Assembly: GCA_041178225.1 (NCBI GenBank)
Contig: JBEGVV010000218.1
Coordinates: 1-21,820, forward strand
DNA length: 21,820 nt
Source of the DNA: CAIOSQ01 sp041178225
GTDB taxonomy: Bacteria; Pseudomonadota; Alphaproteobacteria; CACIAM-22H2
Direction of reading: 5' to 3'
The translations under genes and the position numbers were made by a program. This document shows, piece by piece, positions 1-11,817 of the stretch. The first letter of the stretch is position 1; each line of letters begins with the position of its first letter. The notes under the pieces are model-generated. The model saw nothing but the letters and a program-made list of their open reading frames with translations, was not told where the DNA came from and did no database searches.

Positions 1-734
1 GCGAGGATGCCGACCGAGCGCGAGAGCACGAAGAGGCCCCGGCAGAGCTGCGGCGCGAAGCCGAGCTCGGCGAAGATGACCGCCGTGGCGCCGTCGATGT
101 TCATCGGCACGAGCCGGCCGCCGCGGCGGCGCGCGATCGCGGCCTCCACGGCGCGGCCGATCGCGGCGAAGCGCCCCTCGACGACGCCCGCGGCCACGGC
201 CTCGTCGACCAGCGCGAGCAGCCGCGGCGCGCGCGGATCGACGGGATGGAACCGGTGCCCGAAGCCGGGGACATGGCTGGTGCCCGCGGCCCTGGCCTCG
301 TCGAGCGCGGCGTCGACCGCCGCGGCGAGCGCCGCCCCGTCGCGCGCTTGCCCATGCGCGAGCCTGGCGTCGATCGCGGCGTAGAACGCGACGCATTGCT
401 CGCCCGCGCCGCCATGCACGTCGCCCAGGACGTTGGCGGCGGAGGCCATCGCGTTGTTGATGCCGACGCCGCAGGTCATCGCCATGCGCGCGATCGCGAT
501 CGACGGCGCCTGCGGGCCGTGGTCGACGGCGGCGACGAGCGCATGCTCGAGCAGCCGCGCCGCGCCCGGCCCGGGCAGCTCGCCGCGCGTCATCAGCCAG
601 ATCATCTCGACGAAGCCGAGCCGGCCGACCAGGTCCTCGATCGCGTAGCCGCGCAGCCGGATCGACCCCGGCTTCATGTCGATGATCGCGGTCGACCACC
701 ATTCCTCGGGCGGGAGCTCCTCGCGCTTGCTCAT
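1..734 (-). CDS. Citryl-CoA lyase / citrate synthase-like protein (3' end beyond window)
   Basis: The protein belongs to the citrate synthase superfamily, in the short single-domain branch usually named citryl-CoA lyase, which would cleave citryl-CoA to acetyl-CoA and oxaloacetate in the cytoplasm. The 244 visible codons start MSKREELPPEEWW and contain the three citrate-synthase active-site landmarks: His107 in LGDVHGGAGE, His160 in PGFGHRFHPVDPR and Asp214 in MNIDGATAVIF. The reading frame runs off the left edge, so the C-terminus is missing; the family is roughly 260-280 residues, so little is lost. A GAAGGGAT stretch lies a short distance before the ATG. The gene lies 25 nt after the peptidase-hydrolase gene and is probably its operon partner. 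The family is sure from the motifs; the substrate is not, because relatives also cleave or condense other CoA thioesters. Confidence 0.85.
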   Translation of the reverse strand, partial: MSKREELPPEEWWSTAIIDMKPGSIRLRGYAIEDLVGRLGFVEMIWLMTRGELPGPGAARLLEHALVAAVDHGPQAPSIAIARMAMTCGVGINNAMASAANVLGDVHGGAGEQCVAFYAAIDARLAHGQARDGAALAAAVDAALDEARAAGTSHVPGFGHRFHPVDPRAPRLLALVDEAVAAGVVEGRFAAIGRAVEAAIARRRGGRLVPMNIDGATAVIFAELGFAPQLCRGLFVLSRSVGIL

Positions 735-759
735 GCTGTCGATCCCTTCGCGGCGGCGG

Positions 760-2907
760 TCAGTAGTCGAGCCATTCGAGCGGCGCGACGAGGCCGCGCC
801 CGGCGATCGACTCGATGGCGCGCGTCATCGTCGCGATGTCGTTGTCGAAGCTGCCATGCACGGCCTGGCGGCGCGTGCCCGCGGCGTCGACCACGACCTG
901 CGGCTCGGAGATGCAGGAGGCCGGCGAGGGCCGCCAGAGGCGCTGCCAGCGCGCGACATGCTCGAGATGCTCGCGCGCCCACTGGCCCTCGTCCGCCGCG
1001 TGCGCGGCGAGGTTCGCGCGCTCCATGCCGAGAAGCGGGATCTTGCGCGCGTCGTCGAGCGCGCGCGAGACGAGGTAGAGGAGCGACTTGCCGTAGAGCG
1101 CGAGGCCCGGCGCGGGCAGCGCGTCGCGGCGCTCGTTCTCGTCCGAGAGATAGGACATCGACAGCCGCGAGAGGTCGATGATCCGGTCCTGCGCCGCGGC
1201 GCCGTAGGTGCGCAGCGCGAACTCCACCGAGCATGCCGCCGCGAAGAGGGCGGCCGAGGCCACCTTCGGCCCGCGGGCGCGCAGGTCGTCGGCGCGCCAG
1301 CGCTCGAGGAGATGGCCAAGCAGGATGCTGCCCGCCGAATGGCCGAGGAGATGGACCTCCAGCTCCTTGCCACGCGCCGCCAGCGCGTCGCGCAGGTCGA
1401 GCAGCAGTCCCGCGAGCAGGTCGATCGCGTGGCCCGGCCGCGCCGCGCGCTCCGCGTTCTCGCGCATCTCGCTCCACACGCCGCGCAGCAAGAGCCGCGC
1501 CTTGGCCTCGAGCATGCGGTCCGCGGCCTCGCGCACGCCGTCGAGGAAGCCTCCCGCGCGCGCCGCCTCGATGTCGCGGTCGAGGCCGAGCGCGTCGCGC
1601 AGCATCGAGGAGAGCGTCTCCAGCGGGCCGGTCCTCCAGACCAGGAAGAGCGGATGGATCGCGTTGGCGGCGAAGCACGGCCCCAGCACGCGGATGCGCT
1701 CGATCGAGCCGGCCTCGCCGTTGAGCCCGCCATGGGCGTAGAGCGCCAGCCGCGCCTTCCTGCCCGGCTGCGCGGAAAGGAAGGCGAGCGCGTTGTCGAG
1801 CACGACGCGACGCGCATGGGCGGCGCTCGCCGCCGCGCCGGCGCCGAGGGCGACGTCGCTGGCCGCGAGCCGGCCGTCGTTGCCGCTGACAAGCGCATGG
1901 GCATAGGCGCGCGCCGTGCCCCAGGGCTCGTAGCCCGCATGCGCGAAGACGCGGTCGACGGGCCAGGGATCGTCCTGCGGGTTGCCGGGCGCGCGCGCGG
2001 CGCGCGAGAGCGTCGCGAGCGACCTGCCGCTCGCGACCGGGAAGGCCGAGGCGGCGAGGCGCGCGGGCGACGCCGCGACCGGCACGCCGAGCGCGCAGGC
2101 CCAGGCGTCGGTCGCGTGGCGCACCCAGTCCTCGTAGGGCAGCACCGCGAAGCCGCCGCGGCCCCAGGCCGGGCCCCATGAATTCTGGACGATGAAGCCA
2201 CGCGCGTCGTAGCCGACCAGCGCGAAGGCATGGCCGCCCGCCTCGCCCTTGTCCGGGCGCGGCGGAACGACGGGCAGGTCGGCGGCGCGACGCGGCGGGG
2301 ACGAGGGCCGCTTGCCGAGCAGCCTGTCCCAGCCTCCATGGACCTCGGCGGAGACATAGACCGCGCCGATCTCGCGGATGGCCGCCTGCAGGTCGACCAC
2401 GGAATTCCGGTCGACGCGGTAGTAGACGCCGAGCGGCCGCGTCGCGGCGTCGCGCGCCCAGTCGGCGGCGGGCGTCGCCCGGTCCTGCCCGCGCCTGCCG
2501 CGCGCGCGATGGGGCCACAGGCGCTCCGCGCAGGCGCCGTGCTTGTGCCAGCCCTTGAGCGCGCCGCGGCAGCTCGAGCCCTCGTAGTCGTCGCCGGGCC
2601 ATTCGTCGTAGCGCCGCGCGAGCTCGTAGAACATGCGCGGGCTGACGGGCTCGAACGCGGCGGACCGGCCCGCCTCGATGGCGCGACGCCAGAGCAGGAA
2701 GTTCGCGACGCAGGCGAGGCCGAAGCCCGTGCACGCACCCTCCGTCCCCTGGTCGAGGACGAGGCCCGCGCGCGCATAGGCGCCGACCAGGCGCGCGATG
2801 TCCGCGTCGACGGGCCATTGCGGCGGCAGCGAGCGCAGTGGCGGCCGATAGGGCAGGTCGCGCAGGTCGAGCCGGTCGGGCCGCGCGTCGAGCAGGCGCC
2901 GCGCCAT
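760..2907 (-). CDS. Two-domain hydrolase: papain-like (C1) peptidase fused to a serine alpha/beta hydrolase
   Basis: This 715-residue protein has no signal peptide or membrane helix, so it should be cytoplasmic. Residues about 30-275 form a papain-type domain: Gln53 and Cys59 in LDQGTEGACTGFG, His226 in GGHAFALVGYD and Asn242 in QNSWGPAWGRGG supply the oxyanion Gln and the Cys-His-Asn triad. After a linker (about 280-380), residues 385-715 look like an alpha/beta hydrolase: an oxyanion-type HGGLNGE at 392-398, VWRTGPLET at 423-431, and the nucleophile elbow GHSAGS at 522-527 with Ser524. The late AVHGSFDND (His684) may supply the catalytic His. The start is the ATG 14 nt after the maeB stop; no clear ribosome site is visible, which suggests translational coupling. 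Both catalytic centres look intact. The substrate is unknown, and I know of no described role for this pairing. Confidence 0.82.
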   Translation of the reverse strand: MARRLLDARPDRLDLRDLPYRPPLRSLPPQWPVDADIARLVGAYARAGLVLDQGTEGACTGFGLACVANFLLWRRAIEAGRSAAFEPVSPRMFYELARRYDEWPGDDYEGSSCRGALKGWHKHGACAERLWPHRARGRRGQDRATPAADWARDAATRPLGVYYRVDRNSVVDLQAAIREIGAVYVSAEVHGGWDRLLGKRPSSPPRRAADLPVVPPRPDKGEAGGHAFALVGYDARGFIVQNSWGPAWGRGGFAVLPYEDWVRHATDAWACALGVPVAASPARLAASAFPVASGRSLATLSRAARAPGNPQDDPWPVDRVFAHAGYEPWGTARAYAHALVSGNDGRLAASDVALGAGAAASAAHARRVVLDNALAFLSAQPGRKARLALYAHGGLNGEAGSIERIRVLGPCFAANAIHPLFLVWRTGPLETLSSMLRDALGLDRDIEAARAGGFLDGVREAADRMLEAKARLLLRGVWSEMRENAERAARPGHAIDLLAGLLLDLRDALAARGKELEVHLLGHSAGSILLGHLLERWRADDLRARGPKVASAALFAAACSVEFALRTYGAAAQDRIIDLSRLSMSYLSDENERRDALPAPGLALYGKSLLYLVSRALDDARKIPLLGMERANLAAHAADEGQWAREHLEHVARWQRLWRPSPASCISEPQVVVDAAGTRRQAVHGSFDNDIATMTRAIESIAGRGLVAPLEWLDY

Positions 2908-2921
2908 GGGAGGGCCGGCGC

Positions 2922-5192
<2,271 letters not shown>

Positions 5193-5197
5193 TCTCG

Positions 5198-5202
5198 TCC
5201 TC
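5198..5202 (-). promoter_or_regulatory. Ribosome binding site choosing the maeB start
   Basis: On the minus strand GAGGA sits 5 nt before the ATG at 5192. The in-frame ATG at 5207 has only a weaker GGGAG about 12 nt upstream, so 5192 is preferred. Confidence 0.55.
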
Positions 5203-5264
5203 GCCATTGGTGGCGGCGCGCTCCCGGTCCTGCGGGCACCCGCCCGGATCGTGCCGTCAGGCGA

Positions 5265-5293
5265 AACTAGGGGCTTGGCCACGGGCCCGTCAA
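5265..5293 (-). promoter_or_regulatory. Probable housekeeping promoter of maeB
   Basis: Read on the minus strand, TTGACG (5288-5293) is followed by exactly 17 nt and then CTAGTT (5265-5270). The -35 matches TTGACA in five of six positions. The -10 is of the CTAG-containing kind that recurs elsewhere in this window. Initiation would fall near 5258 and leave a leader of about 65 nt. The box lies in the 182-nt divergent gap between maeB and mutS. Confidence 0.6.
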
Positions 5294-5374
5294 AGCGCGC
5301 GCACGCTGCACTGCACACGAAAGATGGCAGGCGGCTTGAAGCGGGGCCTGCGCTGGTTTACGCCGGGCACGCCC

Positions 5375-8053
5375 ATGGACCCGAATCCCGCCCCGACGAC
5401 GGAGGCCACCGCCGACGGCGCCATCACGCCGATGATGGCCCAGTACCTCGACGTGAAGGCCCGGCACCCGGGCGCGCTGCTCTTCTACCGGATGGGCGAT
5501 TTCTACGAGCTCTTCTTCGAGGACGCGGAGGTCGCGGCGCGGGCCCTCGACCTCACGCTGACGAAGCGCGGCAAGCACCTCGGCGCCGACATCCCGATGT
5601 GCGGCGTGCCGGTGCACAGCCACGAGGCCTACCTGCTGCGCCTGATCCGCGCCGGCCACCGGGTCGCGATCTGCGACCAGCTCGAGGACCCCGCGGAGGC
5701 GCGCAAGCGCGGCGCGAAGTCCGTGGTGCGGCGCGACGTCACGCGCGTGATCACGCCCGGCACGCTCACCGAGGATGCGCTGCTCGACGCGCGGCGGCAC
5801 AACCACCTCGCCGCGCTTGGCCTTGCCCAGGGAGAGGTCGCGCTGGCCTGGATCGACATGTCGGTCGGCACGTTCCTGGTGCAGGACGTGGCCGGCGCGG
5901 GCGACCTGCCCGCGGCCCTGGCGCGCGTCGCGCCGGGCGAGCTGCTCGTCTCCGACCGCGCGATGGAGCGCGAGGAGGTCGCGGCGGCGCTTGGCGAGTG
6001 GAAGGCCGCGCTGACGCCGCTGCCGGCGGCCCGCTTCGACAGCGACAACGGCCGGCGGCGGCTCGAGGCGCTCTACCGGGTGCGCACGCTCGACGCCTTC
6101 GGGCAGTTCGGCCGCGCGGCGCTCGCCGCGGCCGGGGCGCTGGTCGACTACGTGGAGCTCACGCAGAAGGGCCGCCTGCCGCGCCTGTCGCCGCCCTCGC
6201 CGCGCGCCAGCGACGGCTTCATGGAGATCGACCCCGCTACGCGGCGCAACCTCGAGGTCGAATCGACGCTCGAGGGCGCGCGCAAGGGCTCGCTGCTCGA
6301 CGCGGTCGACTGGACGCTGACCGGCGCCGGCGCGCGGCTGCTCGGCGCGGACATCGCGGGGCCGCTGCGCGCCTGCGCGCCGATCGACGCGCGGCTCGAC
6401 ATGGTCGCCTTCCTCGTCGACGCGGCGCAGTCCCGCGGCGACCTGCGCGCGGAACTCAAGCGCCTGCCGGACATCGAGCGCGCGCTGCAGCGCCTCGGCC
6501 TCGGCCGCGGGGGCCCGCGCGACCTCGCGGCGCTGCGCGACGGGCTCGCGGCGGTGCCGCGGATCCGCGCGACCACCGCGCCCGCCGGGCTGGCGGCGGC
6601 GCCGGCGCTGCTCGAGGAGACCCGCGCCGCGCTGGGCGCGCATGGCGAGATCGTCGACCTGCTCGGGCGCGCGCTCGCCCCGTCGCTGCCGCTCGCCGCG
6701 TCCGATGGCGGCTTCGTGGCGCCGGGCTTCGATCCCGCGCTCGACGAGCTGCGCGCGCTGCGCGACGACGGGCGGCAGCACGTGGCGGCGCTGCAGGCGC
6801 GCTACGCCGCCGCCACCGGCATCGCCTCGCTCAAGCTGCGGCACAACAACGTGCTCGGCTACTACATCGAGGTGGGCGCGCAGCACGGCGACAGGCTGCG
6901 CGCCGACCCCGCCTTCATCCACCGCCAGACGATGGCGGGCGCCGTGCGCTTCTCCACCACCGAGCTCTCCGACCTCGAGCAGCGGATCGTCTCGGCCGGC
7001 GACCGGGCGCTGGCGCTCGAGATGCAGCATTTCGAGGCGCTGCGCGCCGAGGCCGCGGCGCGCGCCGAGGCGATCTCGGCGGCCGCCCGCGCGCTCGCGC
7101 GGCTCGACGTCGCCGCGGCGCTGGCCGAACTCGCCGTCGCGCGCGACTGGCGCCGGCCGGTCGTCGACGAGTCCGCGGCCTTCGAGGTCGAGGGCGGCCG
7201 CCATCCCGTCGTCGAGGCCGCGCGCCTGGCCGCGGGCGAATCCTTCGTGCCCAACGACTGCCGGCTCGATGCCGGCGGGGGCGCGCGGCTGTGGCTGCTC
7301 ACCGGCCCGAACATGGCCGGCAAGTCGACCTTCCTGCGCCAGAACGCGCTGATCGCCATCCTCGCCCAGGCCGGGAGCTTCGTGCCGGCGGCGCGCGCGC
7401 GCATCGGCCTCGTCGACCGGCTGTTCAGCCGCGTCGGCGCGGCCGACGACCTCGCGCGCGGGCGCTCCACCTTCATGGTCGAGATGGTGGAGACGGCCGC
7501 GATCCTGAACCGCGCCGGCCCGCGCTCGCTCGTCATCCTCGACGAGATCGGCCGCGGCACGGCGACCTTCGACGGGTTGTCGATCGCCTGGGCGACGATC
7601 GAGAGCCTGCACGAATCCAATCGCTGCCGCGCGCTCTTCGCGACGCACTACCACGAGCTGACCGCGCTCGCCGCGCGGCTGCCCGGCCTTGCCTGCCACA
7701 CGATGCGGGTGCGCGAGTGGCAGGGCGAGGTCGTGTTCCTGCACGAGGTCGCGCCCGGCACGGCCGACCGCTCCTACGGCATCCATGTCGCGCGGCTCGC
7801 AGGGCTGCCGCCGCCGGTCGTCGCCCGCGCCGAGGAGGTGCTCGCGGCGCTCGAGCGCGACGACGCGCGCGGCGACGTGGCGCGACTCGCCGAGGACCTG
7901 CCGCTGTTCAGCGCCGCCGCCGCCGCGCCGGCCGCGCGCGCGGCGCCGTCGGCGGTCGAGGCGGAGCTGCGCCGCGTCGCGCCCGACGACCTGACGCCGC
8001 GCGAGGCGCTCGAGGCGCTCTACCGCCTGCGCGCGCTGCTGCCGCCGCCATGA
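5375..8053 (+). CDS. mutS: DNA mismatch repair ATPase MutS
   Basis: MutS recognises mispaired bases and small loops in newly copied DNA and recruits MutL. The 892-residue product has the full layout: the mismatch-wedge motif GDFYE (Phe43, Glu45); connector, lever and clamp regions; Walker A GPNMAGKS (644-651); Walker B ILDEIGRGTATFDG (Asp723, Glu724); and the ATHYHE histidine near 758. A DLPLF motif at 841-845 fits a sliding-clamp binding site. The C-terminal DDLTPREALEALYRL segment is the family's oligomerisation helix region. Length is normal for alphaproteobacteria. The start is uncertain: the ATG at 5375 is favoured because conservation begins soon after, but it has no good ribosome site. 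The in-frame ATG at 5324, preceded by CGAAAG, would add 17 residues. No frameshift is seen. Confidence 0.97.
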   Translation: MDPNPAPTTEATADGAITPMMAQYLDVKARHPGALLFYRMGDFYELFFEDAEVAARALDLTLTKRGKHLGADIPMCGVPVHSHEAYLLRLIRAGHRVAICDQLEDPAEARKRGAKSVVRRDVTRVITPGTLTEDALLDARRHNHLAALGLAQGEVALAWIDMSVGTFLVQDVAGAGDLPAALARVAPGELLVSDRAMEREEVAAALGEWKAALTPLPAARFDSDNGRRRLEALYRVRTLDAFGQFGRAALAAAGALVDYVELTQKGRLPRLSPPSPRASDGFMEIDPATRRNLEVESTLEGARKGSLLDAVDWTLTGAGARLLGADIAGPLRACAPIDARLDMVAFLVDAAQSRGDLRAELKRLPDIERALQRLGLGRGGPRDLAALRDGLAAVPRIRATTAPAGLAAAPALLEETRAALGAHGEIVDLLGRALAPSLPLAASDGGFVAPGFDPALDELRALRDDGRQHVAALQARYAAATGIASLKLRHNNVLGYYIEVGAQHGDRLRADPAFIHRQTMAGAVRFSTTELSDLEQRIVSAGDRALALEMQHFEALRAEAAARAEAISAAARALARLDVAAALAELAVARDWRRPVVDESAAFEVEGGRHPVVEAARLAAGESFVPNDCRLDAGGGARLWLLTGPNMAGKSTFLRQNALIAILAQAGSFVPAARARIGLVDRLFSRVGAADDLARGRSTFMVEMVETAAILNRAGPRSLVILDEIGRGTATFDGLSIAWATIESLHESNRCRALFATHYHELTALAARLPGLACHTMRVREWQGEVVFLHEVAPGTADRSYGIHVARLAGLPPPVVARAEEVLAALERDDARGDVARLAEDLPLFSAAAAAPAARAAPSAVEAELRRVAPDDLTPREALEALYRLRALLPPP

Positions 8054-8080
8054 CCCCGCGCGCGCGACCTGTGCTAGACA
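8050..8080 (+). promoter_or_regulatory. Candidate promoter of the sugar dehydratase gene
   Basis: ATGACC (8050-8055), 17-18 nt, then GTGCTAGACA (8071-8080). The TGCTAGAC element is nearly repeated before purH (TTGCTAGAC). The -35 overlaps the mutS stop codon, so the promoter would let this gene be expressed independently of mutS. Confidence 0.45.
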
Positions 8081-8108
8081 GGCCGCGACACGCGTTCGCG
8101 GACCGGAC

Positions 8109-10001
8109 ATGCGCCTGACGATCGGCACCTCGACCAAGCTCGCCATCGCCTTCGCCCACGACGTGGCGATGGCGGCGATCGCCTATGTCCTCGCGCTGTG
8201 GCTGCGCCTGGGCGAGGACTTCGCGCGCGCCGACGCGACGCTGCTGCTGGGCGGCTGCGCGCTCTTCGCCGCCATCGCCGCCGCCGTGTTCCGCTGGCTC
8301 GGCCTCTATCGCGGCATCTGGCGCTTCGCCTCCTTCCCCGACCTCGCGCGAATCACCCGGGCGAGCACGCTGATCGTGCTCTTCCACCTCGCCGCGATGT
8401 TCGCGTTCACGCGGCTCGAGGACTACCCGCGCTCGGCGCTCGTCATCGCCTGGTTCGTGCTCATCCTCCTGCTCTCGGGACCGCGCATCCTCTATCGCCT
8501 GGCCAAGGATGGCCGCTTCGACCTGTCGGGCGGCAGCGGCGATCCCGGGCGCGTGCCCGTGCTGCTGGTCGGCGCCGGCGCCGAGGCCGAGCGCTTCATC
8601 GAGGCGAGCGAGCGCCCCGGCGCGCCCTACGCGGTGGTCGGGCTCCTCGACGAGACGGGCGCCCGGCGCGGCCGCTCCCTGCGCGGGCTGCAGGTGCTCG
8701 GCCAGGTCGACGAGCTGCCCCTGATCGTCGAGCAGCTCGCCGCGCGCGACCGCAAGCCCCAGCGCATCGTCGTCACCCGCGCCGAGTTCGCGGGCGAGCG
8801 GCTCGAGAAGCTGCTCGACGAGGGCGAGCGGCTCGGCATCGCCGTGGCGCGCCTGCCACGGCTCACCGAGCTGCGCAGCGCCGGCCAGGCGCGCCAGGAC
8901 GTGCGCCCGATCGCGATCGAGGACCTCCTCGGGCGCTCGCAGGCCGTGCTCGACCGCGCGCCGGTCGAGGCGCTCGTCGCGGGGCGGCGCGTGCTGCTCA
9001 CCGGCGCGGGCGGCTCGATCGGCTCGGAGCTCGCGCGCCAGATCGCCGACCTCGCGCCCGCCGAGCTCGTGCTGCTCGACAGCTCGGAATACGCGCTCTA
9101 CGCGATCGACCTCGAGGTCGGCGAGCGCCAGCCCGCCCTGGCGCGCCGGGCCGTGCTGGCCGACATGCGCGACCGCGAGCGGCTTGCGCGCGCCTTCGCC
9201 GAGGCGCGGCCGGAGCTCGTCTTCCACGCCGCCGCGCTCAAGCACGTGCCGATGGTGGAGGCGCACCCGGCCGAGGGCGCGCTCACCAACATCTGCGGCA
9301 CGCGCAACGTCGCCGACCTCGCCCGCGCCCATGGCGTCGCGGCGATGGTCGCGATCTCGACCGACAAGGCGGTCAACCCGACCAACGTGATGGGCGCCAC
9401 CAAGCGCCTCGCCGAGGCCTATTGCCAGGCCCTCGACCGCGCCGCTGGCGCGGGCGGGACGCGCTACGTCACGGTGCGCTTCGGCAACGTGCTCGGCTCG
9501 ACGGGCTCGGTCGTGCCGCTCTTCCAGCGCCAGCTCGCCGCGGGCGGGCCGCTGACCGTGACCCACCCCGACATGAAGCGCTACTTCATGACCGTGCGCG
9601 AGGCGGTGGAGCTGGTGCTGCAGGCCTCCGCGCTCGGCACGCGCGACGCCGCGGCCACGAGCGGCAAGCTCTTCGTCCTCGACATGGGGGCGCCGGTGCG
9701 GATCGCGGACCTGGCGCGGCGGATGATCCTGCTGGCGGGGCTGAAGCCGGAGCGCGACGTCAAGGTCGTGTTCACCGGGCTGCGGCCGGGCGAGAAGCTC
9801 GAGGAGGAGCTGTTCCACGCCGCCGAGCCGCTCGCGCCGACGACGCTGGCCGGGATCAGGCTCGCCGAGCCGCGCGCCGGCGACGCCGAGGCGCTGGCGC
9901 GCGGCTTCGACGAGCTCGAGGCGCTGGCGCGCGCCGGCCGCGAGCCGGAACTGCTCGCCGCGCTCCGACGCATGGTCCCGGAATTCGCCGCGACGTCCTG
10001 A
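8109..10001 (+). CDS. Membrane-anchored nucleotide-sugar 4,6-dehydratase (CapD/WbpM/FlaA1 family)
   Basis: Proteins of this family convert UDP-GlcNAc or a related nucleotide sugar to its 4-keto-6-deoxy form, an early step toward surface polysaccharide or glycan sugars such as bacillosamine, QuiNAc or FucNAc. The 630 residues begin with about four membrane helices (roughly 10-30, 43-65, 88-106, 112-131). A first nucleotide-binding fold follows (VLLVGAGAEAERF, about 152-164), then the catalytic SDR domain with TGAGGSIG at 298-305. The catalytic segment is STDKAVNPTNVMGATKR: Thr418, Asp419 and Lys420, then Met428 and Lys432, so the usual YxxxK is MxxxK as known for this family. A C-terminal LRPGEKLEEEL motif completes the match. 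The exact sugar cannot be read from sequence, and no other glycan-sugar gene lies nearby apart from a methyltransferase two genes on. Confidence 0.92.
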   Translation: MRLTIGTSTKLAIAFAHDVAMAAIAYVLALWLRLGEDFARADATLLLGGCALFAAIAAAVFRWLGLYRGIWRFASFPDLARITRASTLIVLFHLAAMFAFTRLEDYPRSALVIAWFVLILLLSGPRILYRLAKDGRFDLSGGSGDPGRVPVLLVGAGAEAERFIEASERPGAPYAVVGLLDETGARRGRSLRGLQVLGQVDELPLIVEQLAARDRKPQRIVVTRAEFAGERLEKLLDEGERLGIAVARLPRLTELRSAGQARQDVRPIAIEDLLGRSQAVLDRAPVEALVAGRRVLLTGAGGSIGSELARQIADLAPAELVLLDSSEYALYAIDLEVGERQPALARRAVLADMRDRERLARAFAEARPELVFHAAALKHVPMVEAHPAEGALTNICGTRNVADLARAHGVAAMVAISTDKAVNPTNVMGATKRLAEAYCQALDRAAGAGGTRYVTVRFGNVLGSTGSVVPLFQRQLAAGGPLTVTHPDMKRYFMTVREAVELVLQASALGTRDAAATSGKLFVLDMGAPVRIADLARRMILLAGLKPERDVKVVFTGLRPGEKLEEELFHAAEPLAPTTLAGIRLAEPRAGDAEALARGFDELEALARAGREPELLAALRRMVPEFAATS

Positions 10002-10007
10002 CGCGGG

Positions 10008-10037
10008 GTTACAAGCCGCCGCGGTTTCTTGCTAGAC
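10008..10037 (+). promoter_or_regulatory. Candidate promoter of purH
   Basis: GTTACA (10008-10013), 17 nt, then GCTAGA (10031-10036) inside TTGCTAGAC. The layout matches the element before the dehydratase gene. Initiation near 10043 would leave a leader of about 38 nt before the purH ATG. Confidence 0.45.
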
Positions 10038-10080
10038 GGGCGCCCTCGTCGCGCCACCACCAGCCAGCGAGTCACGTGAA

Positions 10081-11658
<1,578 letters not shown>

Positions 11659-11665
11659 GCGCGCG

Positions 11666-11688
11666 GCGCGGGGGAAGAAACCCCGCGC
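11666..11688 (+). terminator. GC hairpin after purH (weak terminator candidate)
   Basis: A perfect 8-bp inverted repeat, GCGCGGGG (11666-11673) and CCCCGCGC (11681-11688), encloses the A-rich loop GAAGAAA. It begins 7 nt after the purH stop. No T-run follows, so it may pause or protect the transcript instead of ending it. Confidence 0.45.
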
Positions 11689-11730
11689 TGCCCGCGTTCT
11701 CCCCGCGCAGCCCGTCCGGGACCCCCGTCC

Positions 11731-11758
11731 TTGACAGGGCGCGCGGGCAACGGATAAC
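11731..11758 (+). promoter_or_regulatory. Sigma70-like promoter of the FkbM-type gene
   Basis: A perfect TTGACA (11731-11736) is followed by 16 nt and GATAAC (11753-11758), which shares ATAA with the consensus -10. Initiation near 11765 would make the ATG at 11770 almost leaderless, so the promoter favours translation from the ATG at 11818. Confidence 0.6.
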
Positions 11759-11808
11759 CGGACACGCAGATGCAGCACTCACTTGCCGGATCGCTGGATC
11801 CGGCCTCC

Positions 11809-11813
11809 AGAGG
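11809..11813 (+). promoter_or_regulatory. Ribosome binding site choosing the FkbM-type start
   Basis: AGAGG lies 4 nt before the ATG at 11818. The upstream in-frame ATG at 11770 has no purine-rich element before it. Confidence 0.5.
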
Positions 11814-11817
11814 TTCG

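Noticed and set aside
445..755. Possibility that the first gene is full citrate synthase (GltA).
   Set aside because: The N-terminal domain is far too short and the His107/His160/Asp214 spacing fits the short citryl-CoA lyase-like branch.
7541..7582. MutS Walker B reads GTATFDG instead of the E. coli GTSTYDG.
   Set aside because: Asp723 and Glu724 are intact, and this conservative form is, as far as I know, ordinary in alphaproteobacteria.
5267..8146. A 959-codon minus-strand open frame antisense to mutS.
   Set aside because: mutS is fully conserved on the other strand; the antisense product has shadow-type composition and no domain.
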